NCBI GenBank assembly: GCA_018806915.1
Contig: JAGKQI010000051.1
Location: 310,001 to 374,000, forward strand
Origin: Phytophthora colocasiae
Taxonomy: Eukaryota > Oomycota > Peronosporomycetes > Peronosporales > Peronosporaceae
DNA: 64,000 nt
Direction: 5' to 3'
In this document: one piece after another, positions 38,726 to 50,359 of the stretch
Layout of the letters: every line of letters starts with the position of its first letter
How positions within the stretch are numbered: the stretch's first letter is position 1
Notes under the pieces: generated by a model
Seen by the model: the letters and a program-made list of their open reading frames with translations, nothing else
What the model was told of the DNA's origin: nothing
The model's database searches: none
Program-made: the position numbers and the translations under genes

Positions 38726-40823
38726 ATGGCATCCAAGCGAGTTTTGCGCGCATGCAAGTTGCAGGGGCTGTCACTCCACGCTGACGCGTTGCGCCGTCTC
38801 ACTGACGAACTTACGAAGTACGTACGCGTCTTGCACTCTTGTGCGTGTAATTTTCATCCTTATACACCCACTAGCTGCTTCACAATAATGGTTTGAAATA
38901 TGCGATCAAAGGTCAAAAATTAATCCTTTCGTTTTGGGCTTGCAGTGAAGCGTCCTTGCAATTGGAAGATGTTATCTACGCGATCAAGAACAACATCGAC
39001 CGTAGCAAGAGTACGTTCACATCAGAACATGATTTCGAGAACAACGACTAATAAATGGTCTTTTTGCTGGTTCAGTGACGTCGTCCGTAGTGACATTGGA
39101 GGCTCTAGAGAGCGCCTTGGACACGCTGTTAGCTGTATCAGCGGAGAACAACTACGAGCAGATCCAAGTATTCGGTGCCTTTGACACACCGAGGCTGCAC
39201 TTTAACGCTCACAATAATTCGTACGAGCTCAAAGCAGACCCTCACCGCAGACTCCACGCAGGACCAGAGTCACGAATTCAGTTGTTGAGGAACAGATTTC
39301 TGTCTGTGGATCTCCGTGTCAAGCGGAATCGACTGTTTGCACCACCGTCGGCTGCGATGGCAAACACAACAGTGTACATGGAGGTTAGACAAGTGTGAAT
39401 CTTGCTATAACCTAGAACTCCATTCTGATTCGAATACGTACTGTATGCCTTGTAGTTGTCACGGATTGAATCGCTGCTGGGTGTGAGTGGAGTGCGACGA
39501 GTGATTGGTATGCTTGGGCAGGACGAGCGCAAGAGATTTTACTTGGAAGACTTTACGTCACGGATTATCATCGACCTCACGAACGCAGCGTACACTGATG
39601 GCCTCTTTACGATCAATTGTGTGGTGCTAGTGGAAGGTGAAGTCATCGACGATGTGCTTCATGTTCAGGTACAGTTGAATGCACGACGATGGTGTGGGCC
39701 TTGAATAACTAAATTTGATCTATTGTGCTACTGGTGATTAGTCGATGGGTTTCCCGCCTCCAGAGTCAAAGGAAGCATCGTTGAAAGTCCTGGGTGGCAT
39801 TGACCCGTTAGGTGTGGAGGTGTCAGCTCAGCAAAGGAATCAGATCCGAGAATTAGAAGCTAGTGACCATCACGCCACATTTATTGTGCTGTCCGATGTC
39901 CATCTGGACGATCCTCAGGTCATGAGCAAGTTGGATGAGTTATTTCAAGGCCTCGAGAGCGTGCAGCCCACGCTTTTCATCCTCATGGGTGATTTCATGT
40001 CGACGTCCATCGGTGGTGGTGCTGGGTCCAACTCGTTGCAAGATTTACGCGAGTACTTGGAGGAACTTGGAAACCTCATTCTGAAGTACCCAGGCATCGC
40101 TGAAAACTCGCGGTTCATCCTCGTACCTGGACCGAATGACCCAGGTTCGTCGCGCGCATTTCCTCGTCACCCGGTAAGAATGATGAGCTTTTATAATGGT
40201 TTATGGTGGGCAAAAGATTAATATTCTCTGGCAAATGTGATGTGTGCAGCTCCCCGATCTCTGTACTCGGGACCTAATTCGAAAGGTGCCAAATGTCACG
40301 TGCAGTACAAACCCGTGCCGGATTCGCTACTACACTCAAGATATTGTGATCTTCCGTGACGACCTGCAGCAAAAAATGCAGCGACATGCCATTTTGCCTC
40401 CGATGCCAAGCGAGCAAGAAGAAATGGCAGGTGATGAAGATGATGGAGCTGCCCAGTCGGTTTCTCAAACGGACATCTCCAAACATGTACGGTTTTAATG
40501 TTTGCGTGATTCGTTTGGTCGTCGACAATGTTGCTGACTTGATCCGTTTTGATGAAAAAAACTTTTAGCTGGCCAAAACGATCATTGACCAAGCGCATTT
40601 GTGTCCACTGCCGCTGATGGCGAACCCGATCATCTGGGACTTTGATTCATCGCTGCAGCTTTTCCCGGTTCCCGACGTGCTTATACTAGGTGACTCGACC
40701 GAACAGTATCAACTTGGCTACTCGTCCGTTGGTGTCTTCCATCCTGGTCCGTTCCACGCTGACTACTCATTCGTGTTCTACCGTCCCAGCACCAACACCA
40801 CGGAGTTTAGCCGCGTTGAATAA
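38726..40823 (+). CDS. POLE2: DNA polymerase epsilon subunit B
   Basis: Seven exons (38726-38817, 38946-39010, 39076-39383, 39456-39668, 39742-40173, 40250-40486, 40569-40823) give 533 aa. The N-terminal about 75 residues match the helical Dpob2 N-terminal domain. The C-terminal half is the inactivated calcineurin-like phosphoesterase fold with an OB domain typical of B subunits of replicative polymerases: FIVLSDVHLDDPQVM, LFILMGDFMS, FILVPGPNDPG, RYYTQDIVIFRDDL, then a C-terminus with HLCPLPLMANPIIW and VFHPGPFHADYSFVFY. Binds the C-terminus of POLE1 in the leading-strand polymerase and helps CMG helicase assembly. Length is close to human POLE2 (about 527 aa). Confidence 0.94.
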
Positions 40824-41040
40824 AGCTGTAGACACTCTGACCTGAAGGACATTTGTCAGAATTACGTTGCGTTTTATCGATTCATGTGACATGTTCCACT
40901 TACAAATCGGAAGTATAATCTGATTCACCTTATGTTTTAGTCTCAGATTTACACAAAGCGGGTAGGTCTACAGTCATTACTGCTTCCATCCATCGACGTC
41001 ACAATACAGTACACTTGAGACCTCGCTCAATACGCGCAGG

Positions 41041-41930
41041 ATGCGGCGCCGCCATCACCGCCAGTTCGGCCTGCCGAACGCCAACCAGATTCTTCTGTGC
41101 ATGGCCGTATGCACGTTGTTGTTCTTCTCGCTGCTTCGGCGTCACTGGCTGGAGTTCAGCGACGATCCGGACATTCACGCTTCGCTCAAGAGCATTTATA
41201 TTGTGGGCGAAGGGTCCACCGACTCTAAGTCTTGGGAGCAATTCTGCGCAGATGACTCGTTCAAGATGAATATGTACGTGGTGCTTCATATTAGATGGTC
41301 GGGCATGTTCTATAACTGACGATTTAATTATTTCTTAGTCCGGGTACGAATCGAACGGCGACAGTCGTGGATATGCAGGACGGGGTCGTGCTCTGCCATC
41401 GACACAGTGGGGAACTAGTTCCTGTACTGATGACGTGGATACTGGCAGTCGGGCTCAGTTGTGCGCTGCTCAGTGCACTTTTATCATTGTACTTGCAGCT
41501 GGGCAACCCAACGAAAGAGATGGTCTTCTGGATCGGGATGATGCCTGGAATCGCGCTGTTCGGCACTGGTATGAGCGTGCTGCTTGAGTCAATGAGAAAT
41601 GCGGAACTAACTGTTGTGGTTATTGAATGCAGCGGTGTTAAGCTCAGCATCGTTGGTTATGTGGCAGAGATTTTACCTTCGGTTCGATAATGGAGACTGC
41701 TTCAGCATTACTGTAGCTGCCACTGTTATCGCCTACGCCGTGGCAATTTCTATGGTGATACGATGGCGCTGGGTAAGTTGGCTTGTACGCTGCCAGTTGG
41801 TTGCTGCAGTTTCTCACTTTTGTGCTTGGTCAGCCAGGAGTTTGTGCTGTGGCAAATGAGCAACACGCTGTCGGCTCTCGTTCTTACCATTTGCCAACTC
41901 GTCGTAGTCGCCGACGAGGTTCTGCTATGA
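41041..41930 (+). CDS. Small multi-pass membrane protein, unrecognised
   Basis: Four exons (41041-41273, 41339-41568, 41633-41772, 41838-41930), in phase, 231 aa. About five hydrophobic segments are visible: ILLCMAVCTLLFFSLL near residue 20, a second at about 110-135 (TWILAVGLSCALLSALLSL), a third at about 145-165, a fourth (ITVAATVIAYAVAISMV) and a C-terminal one (LSALVLTICQLVVV). The loop between the first and second contains the charged stretch EGSTDSKSWEQFCADD. I do not recognise a family. It is convergent with GCN1, with about 150 bp between the stops. Confidence 0.65.
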
Positions 41931-42082
41931 CTGCAGCTACTACTCCGGCACGTGATCTCGAATCAGCAGCAGTCCCACTGACTCGTTGAGTGCTTTACAA
42001 ATATTTATCGATGAAATGGACATACGATTATCCAGTGCATGCTTCATTACACACGATCTACACCGGTCTACCTGCTACCATC

Positions 42083-45000
42083 TTAGTCGCTTTCGTCGCC
42101 ACTGTCTGCCTTGAGCTTGCTGATCACACGGCGTGAGTATTCCCCAATGATCTTGGCATCGGCAGCTCCACTTCGTAGGTACTCGGCTTGAGTCTCTGGT
42201 CGCGAGTGCACCTCGAGCAGGTAAAGCAGAGTCCGTTCAGCAGGCAGCTTCACGGCCATGTTGTTGCTCTTGATCAGCTGGAAGACGGCAGGCACAAGGG
42301 ACACCAAGTGTTCACGCGTTTGCTCCGGGGAGCGCTTAGCAGAAATCTTTACAACGCGCAACGCACCACGGATCACGTCCTTGTTCTTATTCGTCACACC
42401 CTCCACCAAGACCGGGACTAAAGCCGCAACATTCTCCACGTGCTCCTGGCGTTTCACCACAACTCCGATGGCCTTGAGTGCGTGATTCCGAACAGCAGTC
42501 TGCTCATCCTGAGCTAACGCGAGCAGCGTGGTGGTTAAAGAAGCAGCAACTTCCGCAGTCAAAAGATTCGGCTGCTTCTGCAACACCAAAGCTGTGAACA
42601 CGGCCGCACTCTGGCGACGCTGCCACGACAGTTCCTGCAGGTCTGAAGACACATTCGCCAATCCGTACGTGAGCAGTTGCTTTTGTGCTGCCTCCATGTC
42701 ACCACTGTTCGCAGTAGAAACCACGCACGAAGCGAGGCATTGGCTAGCACCATCACGTAGAGAATCCTCACTTGACTCGAGCATTTCCTCAAGAGCACTC
42801 TCCAGAGTACTGCGACCAGCAGCTGACAGTTTGTCGCCCACACGTTCCACCACAGAGGCAACAGCCTCAAGGTTAGCTTCACGCACTCCACCCGTCGTAG
42901 TGCGCAGACGTTCCGTGAGCTCAGCAAGCAGAGGTTCCACTCGCGGACTCAACGTGACAAGCAGACTCAAGGCCGACGCGCCACGGGCGCGCACGTCCAC
43001 AGCCGTGTCGTTAAGAGCCTTGACGAACGTCGTCTGCAGCTGAGGCAAGAAAGGCTTGAGTGCAACACCTCCCTTCGTCAGAATGATCTCCAAAGTCTGC
43101 AGGATAGCAGCCTTGACGTGGCCCGGGAAACGATCACCAGCGATACGAATAAGAGGGCCCGTTAGCTTGATAAGGTACGGGCGGAGAGCAGGGGCACTAC
43201 TCAATTCCACCAGCTCGCCGAGACCAGCTGCGGCACTCTGGCGCAACTCCGGCGATCCGTTCATCAAAGCCCACTGGTAACTAGGCAGGAACGGCTCCAG
43301 ACCCTTCGGAATGCACAGACCTGGCAGCAAGTACTCGCCGTCACCCACTCCACCCTTGCGGTGACGCGCATCGCTGACCATCGAATTGATGGACTGGCGA
43401 ATGAAGTCCAAATGTTGCGCAAACTGCTCCGGCTTCGTCGTCGCATTCATTCCCTTGAGTGCTGCGGAAGCCGCGCGAACCGCCGCGTCATTCTGATCGT
43501 TCAAGTGCAGCACAATCTGCTTCAGGAACAGCGGCGCCTGATCATCGTATGGCATCGTCGCATTCGAGCAGAATTCACCCACAAGCTCGAAAGCCAAAGC
43601 ACGGTCCAGCGCGTTCTCACTCTCACAGTATTTGCAGAGTTCAATGGCCAACCAGTGCACGCCAGGAGCTTCCACTCCGAGAACGACATCGCGTAGGGAA
43701 CGCTTGATCTCCTCGGCCAGCTCAGACTTTGAAGCGCTCGAACTTCCATCTTCCAGTAGCTCAGCATATTGCGCAAAGAACGTGGCAAAGATTTTCTCCA
43801 GCTGGAAGTGAATAACCGCACCCGTGGCTTGAGCCACGCGCGATACCGCACGAGCTGCTGAAGCTGTCACAGGCGTAACCAACAGGCGAGGAATCAGATA
43901 CGGTAACACTTCGCGGGACTTGACACGCAGAATCTCTTGCAGTCCGAGAAGTGCACGTTCCTGCTCCTCGACAGACGGAGATGAGTGAATACGTTCCAGA
44001 ACCATCGGCACCGTCTCATCAATTGCGCGGTAGCCGATACCCTTGTGCAGTACATCGAATGCCTGCGCAGCGGAGGCACGAACTTCAGCCAGTTCGTCAC
44101 AAACACCGTCCAAGACAGCATCAACCAATGTGTCCACGTAATCCTCGATCTGTTTCTTCGTGCAGCAGTCGATGACTTCGGCCAGACCGATGCAAGCACC
44201 CTGTCGACGGCCAGTAGGGAGTGACGGCGACAAGCCAGCACGCAGAATGGGCACCACTTCAGGAAGCACGTGCTCACCCAGTTTGCGCACAATTTCACCA
44301 AGAGTACGACCAGCCATCGTCTGCTTCTCCATGTTGTCACCCGAAAGTGCCGATACAATGGCGTTCATGAGCGCTTCCAGGATCTGGCGCAGCGTCTTAG
44401 GCGTGTTAGCAACCACACTCTTCCAGACCTGCAAAGCACTCTGACGCACGACCGCTGAAGTGTCCGAACGGATCATGTACAGCGACGCCAAGATGGCGTT
44501 ACGGCGCTGGATACCCAGCAACTTAATGATGGCGCGATCTCCAGCCGCACTGCCCGAGGACTCATCGTCATCATCGTCGTTATCCTCGCTAACAACTACA
44601 ACAGCACGCGTGCCACTGATGCGGTACATGAGGTCACCCAGAAGCATAACTGAGCTCTGGCGGATTCGCCAGCTATCATCGAACAGACCAGCCTCGAGAC
44701 TCGGCAGCAGGTCACGAGTGTGCGATAGAGCGTGTGCGTTGACGACAACGTGACCTGAGTGCATGGCAACATCGCGAACCGACTCGGCTTCATCACTGAG
44801 ACCGGCCACAACGATAGGCAACGCCTCGCGAAGGAACATGGCGAACTGCTTGCCAAGAGCAGGTGGCAGGAAAGCCATAACCCACAGAACACCTTCGCGC
44901 ACTGAGTACTTGGGATGGCGAGCCAACGGCAGAATGTCTTCCCGCATGGTGCGTTCCACACGCTCGATGCCCAGAGCGACCACGACTTCACACAGACCTT

Positions 45001-48000
45001 GGGCAGCTCCGGAACGCTCCACAGGACCAACTTCATCGTCCTTCATGGCCTCGAGAAGCCACGTGAGCATTTCAGCGAAATGACGCTCACCAAGACCCTT
45101 AACGAGCTTGCCAAGAGCCTTCGCAGCCACTGCTCGCACCTCCGGGATCGGATCCATGAGCTGAGTCTTGAGACTGGGCAGTACCGTCTCCATGTACGGC
45201 ACCAAGTCCTTAGCGTCATTGATCATGGAGCACATACTGCCCACAATAAGGGCAGCCTTCTTCTTTGCATCACCCGCACGATCCTTCAGACCACGAGTAA
45301 TGATAGGCATCACAAGCGCGAGCGACGGTGCATCGATCGAGTGCTGGAAAGAAGTCGACTGTAGTTGCTGCAGAGCTTCCGCCGTGTGTCGGTTCGGGTC
45401 TTCGAGAGCGTCTAACAGCACCTTAGAGATGGTGGCAATTTCAGGGTTGCGCACCACAGAACCGACATCACGCAATGCACTCTTACCAGCCTCGCGCACC
45501 TTAGGGTGAGAGTCAGTCAGAGCTGCCATGAGCTTGGGGACCACCTGCGGGAGACACGAGCCTAGCTGTCGAGGCGCACAGTACGCCATTGAACCCAGAA
45601 TTTGAATGCCAGATTGCTTCGTACGCCATGCGCTTTCTTCCAGAGCACCAAGAAGCGACGGAAGCACCAGCTTCACGCCGTGCGCCGACAAATTTGCCAT
45701 AATTCCCTTGGCGGTGTGGCTAGCGGCCTCACGCACTTGTGGGCTGGCGTCGGCCGAACACTTGAGCATAACTGGCAGGATGACGATGATGTACGGTTCA
45801 AACAGCAGTCCAAGGCGCTGGCTCAAGCATTCAAACACAAGCATAGCACCTTGGCGGGCGTTCGCACCGCCCGTCTTCATAGACTCTTCGAGGCGCGGAA
45901 TGATGTTGTGGATCTTCAGCGCAGAGATACCAAGTCCCTTCACTACAGCCGAAACACCGTATGCAGCACCCATACGCTCTCCGAAAGTCTCACCTTCAGT
46001 CACGCGCTTCAATAGATCGTCCAGGATGTTTGTGCTACGATCCTTGACCGCTCCCATCAGCGGTGATAAGCACGTAGCAACCGAACGCTGCACAGATTCG
46101 GACGGGATGTCGAGTGCTTCAATCAGCGAATCCACAATATTCGATACCTTAGGGTCCGTAGGGGCCATGTGCTTGGCCAGGGAACCCAGACACACCACAA
46201 CACCTTCACGTTGGTGATCGTAAATAGACAGCGCTTGTTTACTCTGCTGGAGCATTTCCTCTTCCTGCGCCGCAAGATGAGTTCCGACCTTGGCCTTCTT
46301 CCCAGCATTTTTCTTAATCGTAGTGGCGGCCGGAGGAGCAGTAGTCTCAAGGAAACGCTCAAACATTTCCAGCAGCGGCGCTGTGTTGTCGCCTCCACCT
46401 AGCGAAGCCACCGCCTGCACACCAGTCTTCCGCATCTGCGAACGCACCTTGGCGTTCGGATCTCCGAGACCGTGCTCCATAACGAATGTCAGCAACGTCA
46501 TGGTGTTAGCGTTGGACATGGCCTCGGAGCCAGCAACCTCAGCAGCCTTCTCCAAACACAGAGCAACACCAAGACGAGGGCACATCGTACGGACATCCTC
46601 ATCCAGCTCTGCAACCTGAGCACCAGGACGGCGAACTGTAGGGATGCCAAACTCGTCCTTGCGCTCCATCGGCTTTGGCTGACTGCTCAAGAACTGCGTC
46701 TTGAGGTTATTCAGCAGAGGCGTCACAGACTTGGGGAACTGCCGCATACCGTCAGCAAGAGCAAGAGAAGCACTTTCACGCACGCTAGCGTGGGTGTGGT
46801 TCAGCAGCACAAGCAATGGGCCTGCGAATAAAGCCGTGACTTTGGCACCCGTGGCATCCCACACCTGTTTCGCAAGAGTACGATTCTTTTCCTCGGAGTC
46901 AAAGCAGCAGCAGTACAAACGACTAATTAGTAGCGAAGTAGGCTTGGCGCTGCGGAACTCCTCGCCTCCTTCGTCGCTTTGCACGACGTTGAGTAGAGCA
47001 GTCAAAACTTCGCCACGAGCACTCGCCTCCTCAGATAGTAGGCCATCATCACCCAGCAAAGGAGACCACTCCTCTGCGGTCAGTTCAGGTCCTAAGCACA
47101 GAGAAGTCAGCAACTTACCCGGAGCCAATTCCGGGTTGGTAATTGGCAACGCATTGCCAGTGGCCTGCTGGGAGAGCAACAGCAAGGTTAACTGCAGCAT
47201 ATCGCGGCGCAGCAACCGCTGAGTCGCCACGTCGCCAACTTCTTCTTCCTCTTCTTCTGGAATCATTCGAGCATGAACCGCAAACAAAGGCAGAGCCCAA
47301 CGACGCAGATCCGGAGCGAAGCGAAGCAAGTCGTGCAACACAGGGAAGAGTAAGTGCAGTGTCGGAGGAGGGATCAGGTTGCATGGGGCGTCCGTCTCAA
47401 AATCTGTCTCCGACTCAAACTGAAATCCAAACACGTATTCCATGAACTCTGCCAGCAGGCGCAAGAAGACAGCCTCCATCTCTGCGATGTGGGCTGACTT
47501 AGCCTTGTCAGAGGAAAGCTGGTTCAGCTCCAAAGCAACACGCAGAGCACTCGCGACGTCTTGGTAGTTTGAGCGAAGCAGCTCTGGGCTGATGGCCTTA
47601 GCCAAGGCGGTCAGGGCATTGGAGGCTTCGTCCTCAAAAAGGGGGAAAGTGAACAGCACACGTACGGAGCGAAGCAGGTAAGGTAGTGCAGGGTGAAGTT
47701 CATCCGGGCGAGTGACAGCCAGCATATTCACCGCTTCAACTACAGCAGAAACCACACGGCGGGTTTCCTGAATCTTCCGGCGCAGCTCCTGCTGCTGCTC
47801 GAGCACCGCCTTCTGCTCAGCTGTGTATACCTTCTTCTGGTCTGCCTGCTCGGCCTGCCTCTTTCGCTCCAGTTCCTCGCGCAGCTCCTGTTCCCACTGC
47901 TCATCCTCGTTGCCTCGACGGCCACCACGCTTGGTGCGGGTTACGGTCTCTTCCTCTTCACCTTCCTTCTTAGGTTCGTACAACTCGTCAAACGGGGTTT

Positions 48001-50359
48001 GGCAGATAGCAACATCCTCCTCAGTAAGTGCATCGACCTTTTCATCATCTAAACGCTTAGCCAGCAGGTCCTCAATAACATCGTGAAGAGCAAGATCCTC
48101 GCCGTCGCCATTTCCAGCAAAGTCAAGCAAGGTTGTAAGCGTTCGCTGGGCCGCCAATCGCTGCAGAGGGCTTGTTGAGTACAACTTGCCAGTGGAAGCA
48201 TTTGCAAGCAGCTTAACAGCCGCTTTCCTTACATTTTCGTGCTCTTCGATGAAATTGTCAACAAGGTCAGCGTCGCTAGGAGACTCGTCCTCGTCCTCAT
48301 CCTCCTCACCCTTAACTTGAGCTGTGTTGTTTGGCAAGAATCGCCGACGAACGGATTGCCACTCACGCGAAAAAGCTCCAGCATTCTTTCCTGCAACAAG
48401 GAATGGGTGGTGTGCTAGGTAAAGAACGGGAGGGAACACTTGCACCTTCGTTTCGTCAGCTTCGGCTATTGAAGCAGGGATAAGCACGCGCAACACACGA
48501 CGGAGGACTCCTGCAGGGGGGGCATTGGCATCTTGTTCAGCAGAAAGAGCGTCAATCTTCTTCTCGAATGCAGCCACTAGTCCAATGCAGTGCTCCAAGG
48601 ATGACATGTACATTGTTGCCACAGCGCTCTCAGCGTTCTGGCGCACAGTAAGGCTTCCTGAGCACAGCAGCTCCACTACCAGCGAGTAAGCATCGCTGGC
48701 ATCTGTCTGCTGAGAGGCCAAGACCCACACGAGAGCACGAGAAAGCGCAGCCAGGGCTGAAATCTCCGGAGATTCCGGCACCGCACTTTGGCGAGAAGTG
48801 CTTGCAACGGTGCTCAACACCGCACGAACGCTGTGTCCAATGAAAGAAGAAGAACTTAGCAGCAGATCAGCGACACCTTCCTGGGCCATGCGGGCATCCA
48901 TATCGCTACTGGCCGACGCAATTGCACCAGCAACAGCAACGGCGAGGATGCCATCGAGGTGCACCACGTTGGGCTTCTTGTTCGCATCCTTAATCACAGC
49001 AATAACTTCGTCAGCAAAAGGAACAACTGCATTGGCTCTGGAGCGGCAAAGTACCGCGAGAGCGCGGAGGTAGCCAGCCACGACAGGCTCAGGCTTGTTC
49101 TTGAATCCTGTCTTCAGGCCAGTGACTATGGCGGCGTCTAATTCGTCCGTTCCAGCAAGTGCAAGCCATTTGCCCAGCGTAAGCAATCCAAGGTGACGTG
49201 TCTGTTCATGGGCCTCCTTGCCCACTGCCTTTAGCAGGGACGTGATAGCAACTGGAGCGATCTCTTTTACTTCCGACGCATCCAATTGCGCTCTCGCAGC
49301 ATCAGCGGCGTCATTGAGCACAGCGAAAGCAACTTCACGCTGATAGAACTGCGCGAGGATACCATGCTTACCGTCCAACAAAGCGCTAATGGCCGTCACA
49401 AACTGCTGCATGTTTTCACTCTGGTGGAACGAGCGGGCGAGAGCGCCACCCAAATTAACAGCCAGTGCGCGGACGTCATCCTTAGGTGCACGCAGCTTGG
49501 TGATCAGCACCGACTGGAAGACATCACTGAAGTATCTTCCGAAGTCCAGCGGCGCCGAGTGAACAAGAGCGCCGACAGCTTCGATGACTGAATCGGGTGC
49601 TTTCTTGAGCATCTTGGTCATTGGCGGCAGGATGATCTCCTCAAACTGTTCGTAGCTCAAGTTCTTCAACCTCGCGTCGTTCTTAAGCAACGGCGCAAAA
49701 GTGCGCTTCTTGCTCTCAAAGGCCCAGAAGACGTACTTCTTCCATAGTGACTCCTGCGTCTCCTTAGTCAGTAGATTACTCAAGCTAAGCACAAACCACA
49801 GCTGGTAGTGCTGCTCTTCAGGCGTAGCCGTCTCAAGAACCTCCACGAACAATTGTGCCAGCTTCTGTCCGTGTTTCTTCAGCAGTTTGAGAGGCGCCTT
49901 GCGGGCGTGCTCTTGGGTACGTTTGTCGCTTTCAATAGTAGCCTCCAACAGAAGACTCTGCGCTGCAAGAAGCTCCTTAATCCAGACAGCATCCGCCTTT
50001 GTATCGGCCAAAGCTGCATCCAACACGACACTTGAGAGGCGTAGAGCAATGACGCGCGCACTGGAGAAGGACGCAACAAGCGCCGACGTCTTTGCACGGA
50101 GCACGCGGCTGAAGATCTCCGGGAACTGAGGCAAGTGCGCGCAGGCGACCAATAGTGTGCGTAAATGCGCCTCGGAACTGCGGTACTGGCAGCGATAGGC
50201 TTCGGCCAGCACTTGACTGGCTACACGCTTGAGTGGCAGCTCTCCGTTCTCGCACTTGTGGAGCACTTCGTGCTGGTAGGACTGGATGAAGGTGAGGTGG
50301 GAGGGCCGCAGTATGGCCGCGTCCAGCAGCGACCGCAGCACGTCCTCTTGCTCCGCCAT
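42083..50359 (-). CDS. GCN1: GCN1, activator of eIF2-alpha kinase GCN2
   Basis: A single uninterrupted frame of 2,758 codons from the ATG at 50359 (MAEQEDVLRSLLDAAILRPS). The whole protein is HEAT-repeat solenoid, close in length to yeast and human GCN1 (about 2,670 aa). The central region matches the eEF3-like block (AAYGVSAVVKGLGISALK, then PLMGAVKDRS and MRKTGVQAVASLGGGD). The following RWD-binding segment contains conserved repeats such as LLPSLEAGLFDDSWRIRQSS and GRTLGEIVRKLGEHVLPEVV. A charged Glu/Lys/Arg-rich coil lies at about residues 790-870. GCN1 binds translating or collided ribosomes and GCN2, raising eIF2-alpha phosphorylation during amino-acid starvation. No introns in 8.3 kb, unlike its neighbours. 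Divergent from SF1 with 208 bp between start codons. Confidence 0.95.
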   Translation of the reverse strand: MAEQEDVLRSLLDAAILRPSHLTFIQSYQHEVLHKCENGELPLKRVASQVLAEAYRCQYRSSEAHLRTLLVACAHLPQFPEIFSRVLRAKTSALVASFSSARVIALRLSSVVLDAALADTKADAVWIKELLAAQSLLLEATIESDKRTQEHARKAPLKLLKKHGQKLAQLFVEVLETATPEEQHYQLWFVLSLSNLLTKETQESLWKKYVFWAFESKKRTFAPLLKNDARLKNLSYEQFEEIILPPMTKMLKKAPDSVIEAVGALVHSAPLDFGRYFSDVFQSVLITKLRAPKDDVRALAVNLGGALARSFHQSENMQQFVTAISALLDGKHGILAQFYQREVAFAVLNDAADAARAQLDASEVKEIAPVAITSLLKAVGKEAHEQTRHLGLLTLGKWLALAGTDELDAAIVTGLKTGFKNKPEPVVAGYLRALAVLCRSRANAVVPFADEVIAVIKDANKKPNVVHLDGILAVAVAGAIASASSDMDARMAQEGVADLLLSSSSFIGHSVRAVLSTVASTSRQSAVPESPEISALAALSRALVWVLASQQTDASDAYSLVVELLCSGSLTVRQNAESAVATMYMSSLEHCIGLVAAFEKKIDALSAEQDANAPPAGVLRRVLRVLIPASIAEADETKVQVFPPVLYLAHHPFLVAGKNAGAFSREWQSVRRRFLPNNTAQVKGEEDEDEDESPSDADLVDNFIEEHENVRKAAVKLLANASTGKLYSTSPLQRLAAQRTLTTLLDFAGNGDGEDLALHDVIEDLLAKRLDDEKVDALTEEDVAICQTPFDELYEPKKEGEEEETVTRTKRGGRRGNEDEQWEQELREELERKRQAEQADQKKVYTAEQKAVLEQQQELRRKIQETRRVVSAVVEAVNMLAVTRPDELHPALPYLLRSVRVLFTFPLFEDEASNALTALAKAISPELLRSNYQDVASALRVALELNQLSSDKAKSAHIAEMEAVFLRLLAEFMEYVFGFQFESETDFETDAPCNLIPPPTLHLLFPVLHDLLRFAPDLRRWALPLFAVHARMIPEEEEEEVGDVATQRLLRRDMLQLTLLLLSQQATGNALPITNPELAPGKLLTSLCLGPELTAEEWSPLLGDDGLLSEEASARGEVLTALLNVVQSDEGGEEFRSAKPTSLLISRLYCCCFDSEEKNRTLAKQVWDATGAKVTALFAGPLLVLLNHTHASVRESASLALADGMRQFPKSVTPLLNNLKTQFLSSQPKPMERKDEFGIPTVRRPGAQVAELDEDVRTMCPRLGVALCLEKAAEVAGSEAMSNANTMTLLTFVMEHGLGDPNAKVRSQMRKTGVQAVASLGGGDNTAPLLEMFERFLETTAPPAATTIKKNAGKKAKVGTHLAAQEEEMLQQSKQALSIYDHQREGVVVCLGSLAKHMAPTDPKVSNIVDSLIEALDIPSESVQRSVATCLSPLMGAVKDRSTNILDDLLKRVTEGETFGERMGAAYGVSAVVKGLGISALKIHNIIPRLEESMKTGGANARQGAMLVFECLSQRLGLLFEPYIIVILPVMLKCSADASPQVREAASHTAKGIMANLSAHGVKLVLPSLLGALEESAWRTKQSGIQILGSMAYCAPRQLGSCLPQVVPKLMAALTDSHPKVREAGKSALRDVGSVVRNPEIATISKVLLDALEDPNRHTAEALQQLQSTSFQHSIDAPSLALVMPIITRGLKDRAGDAKKKAALIVGSMCSMINDAKDLVPYMETVLPSLKTQLMDPIPEVRAVAAKALGKLVKGLGERHFAEMLTWLLEAMKDDEVGPVERSGAAQGLCEVVVALGIERVERTMREDILPLARHPKYSVREGVLWVMAFLPPALGKQFAMFLREALPIVVAGLSDEAESVRDVAMHSGHVVVNAHALSHTRDLLPSLEAGLFDDSWRIRQSSVMLLGDLMYRISGTRAVVVVSEDNDDDDDESSGSAAGDRAIIKLLGIQRRNAILASLYMIRSDTSAVVRQSALQVWKSVVANTPKTLRQILEALMNAIVSALSGDNMEKQTMAGRTLGEIVRKLGEHVLPEVVPILRAGLSPSLPTGRRQGACIGLAEVIDCCTKKQIEDYVDTLVDAVLDGVCDELAEVRASAAQAFDVLHKGIGYRAIDETVPMVLERIHSSPSVEEQERALLGLQEILRVKSREVLPYLIPRLLVTPVTASAARAVSRVAQATGAVIHFQLEKIFATFFAQYAELLEDGSSSASKSELAEEIKRSLRDVVLGVEAPGVHWLAIELCKYCESENALDRALAFELVGEFCSNATMPYDDQAPLFLKQIVLHLNDQNDAAVRAASAALKGMNATTKPEQFAQHLDFIRQSINSMVSDARHRKGGVGDGEYLLPGLCIPKGLEPFLPSYQWALMNGSPELRQSAAAGLGELVELSSAPALRPYLIKLTGPLIRIAGDRFPGHVKAAILQTLEIILTKGGVALKPFLPQLQTTFVKALNDTAVDVRARGASALSLLVTLSPRVEPLLAELTERLRTTTGGVREANLEAVASVVERVGDKLSAAGRSTLESALEEMLESSEDSLRDGASQCLASCVVSTANSGDMEAAQKQLLTYGLANVSSDLQELSWQRRQSAAVFTALVLQKQPNLLTAEVAASLTTTLLALAQDEQTAVRNHALKAIGVVVKRQEHVENVAALVPVLVEGVTNKNKDVIRGALRVVKISAKRSPEQTREHLVSLVPAVFQLIKSNNMAVKLPAERTLLYLLEVHSRPETQAEYLRSGAADAKIIGEYSRRVISKLKADSGDESD

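Noticed and set aside
41568..41690. Read-through of the second exon of the membrane protein gene to a stop at 41690
   Set aside because: Removing a GTATGAG...GCAG intron gives a longer hydrophobic, in-phase continuation, which is more likely the real gene.
42188..50129. Many open frames on the plus strand across GCN1
   Set aside because: They are codon-bias shadows of the minus-strand gene, have no domain signature and no consistent starts.
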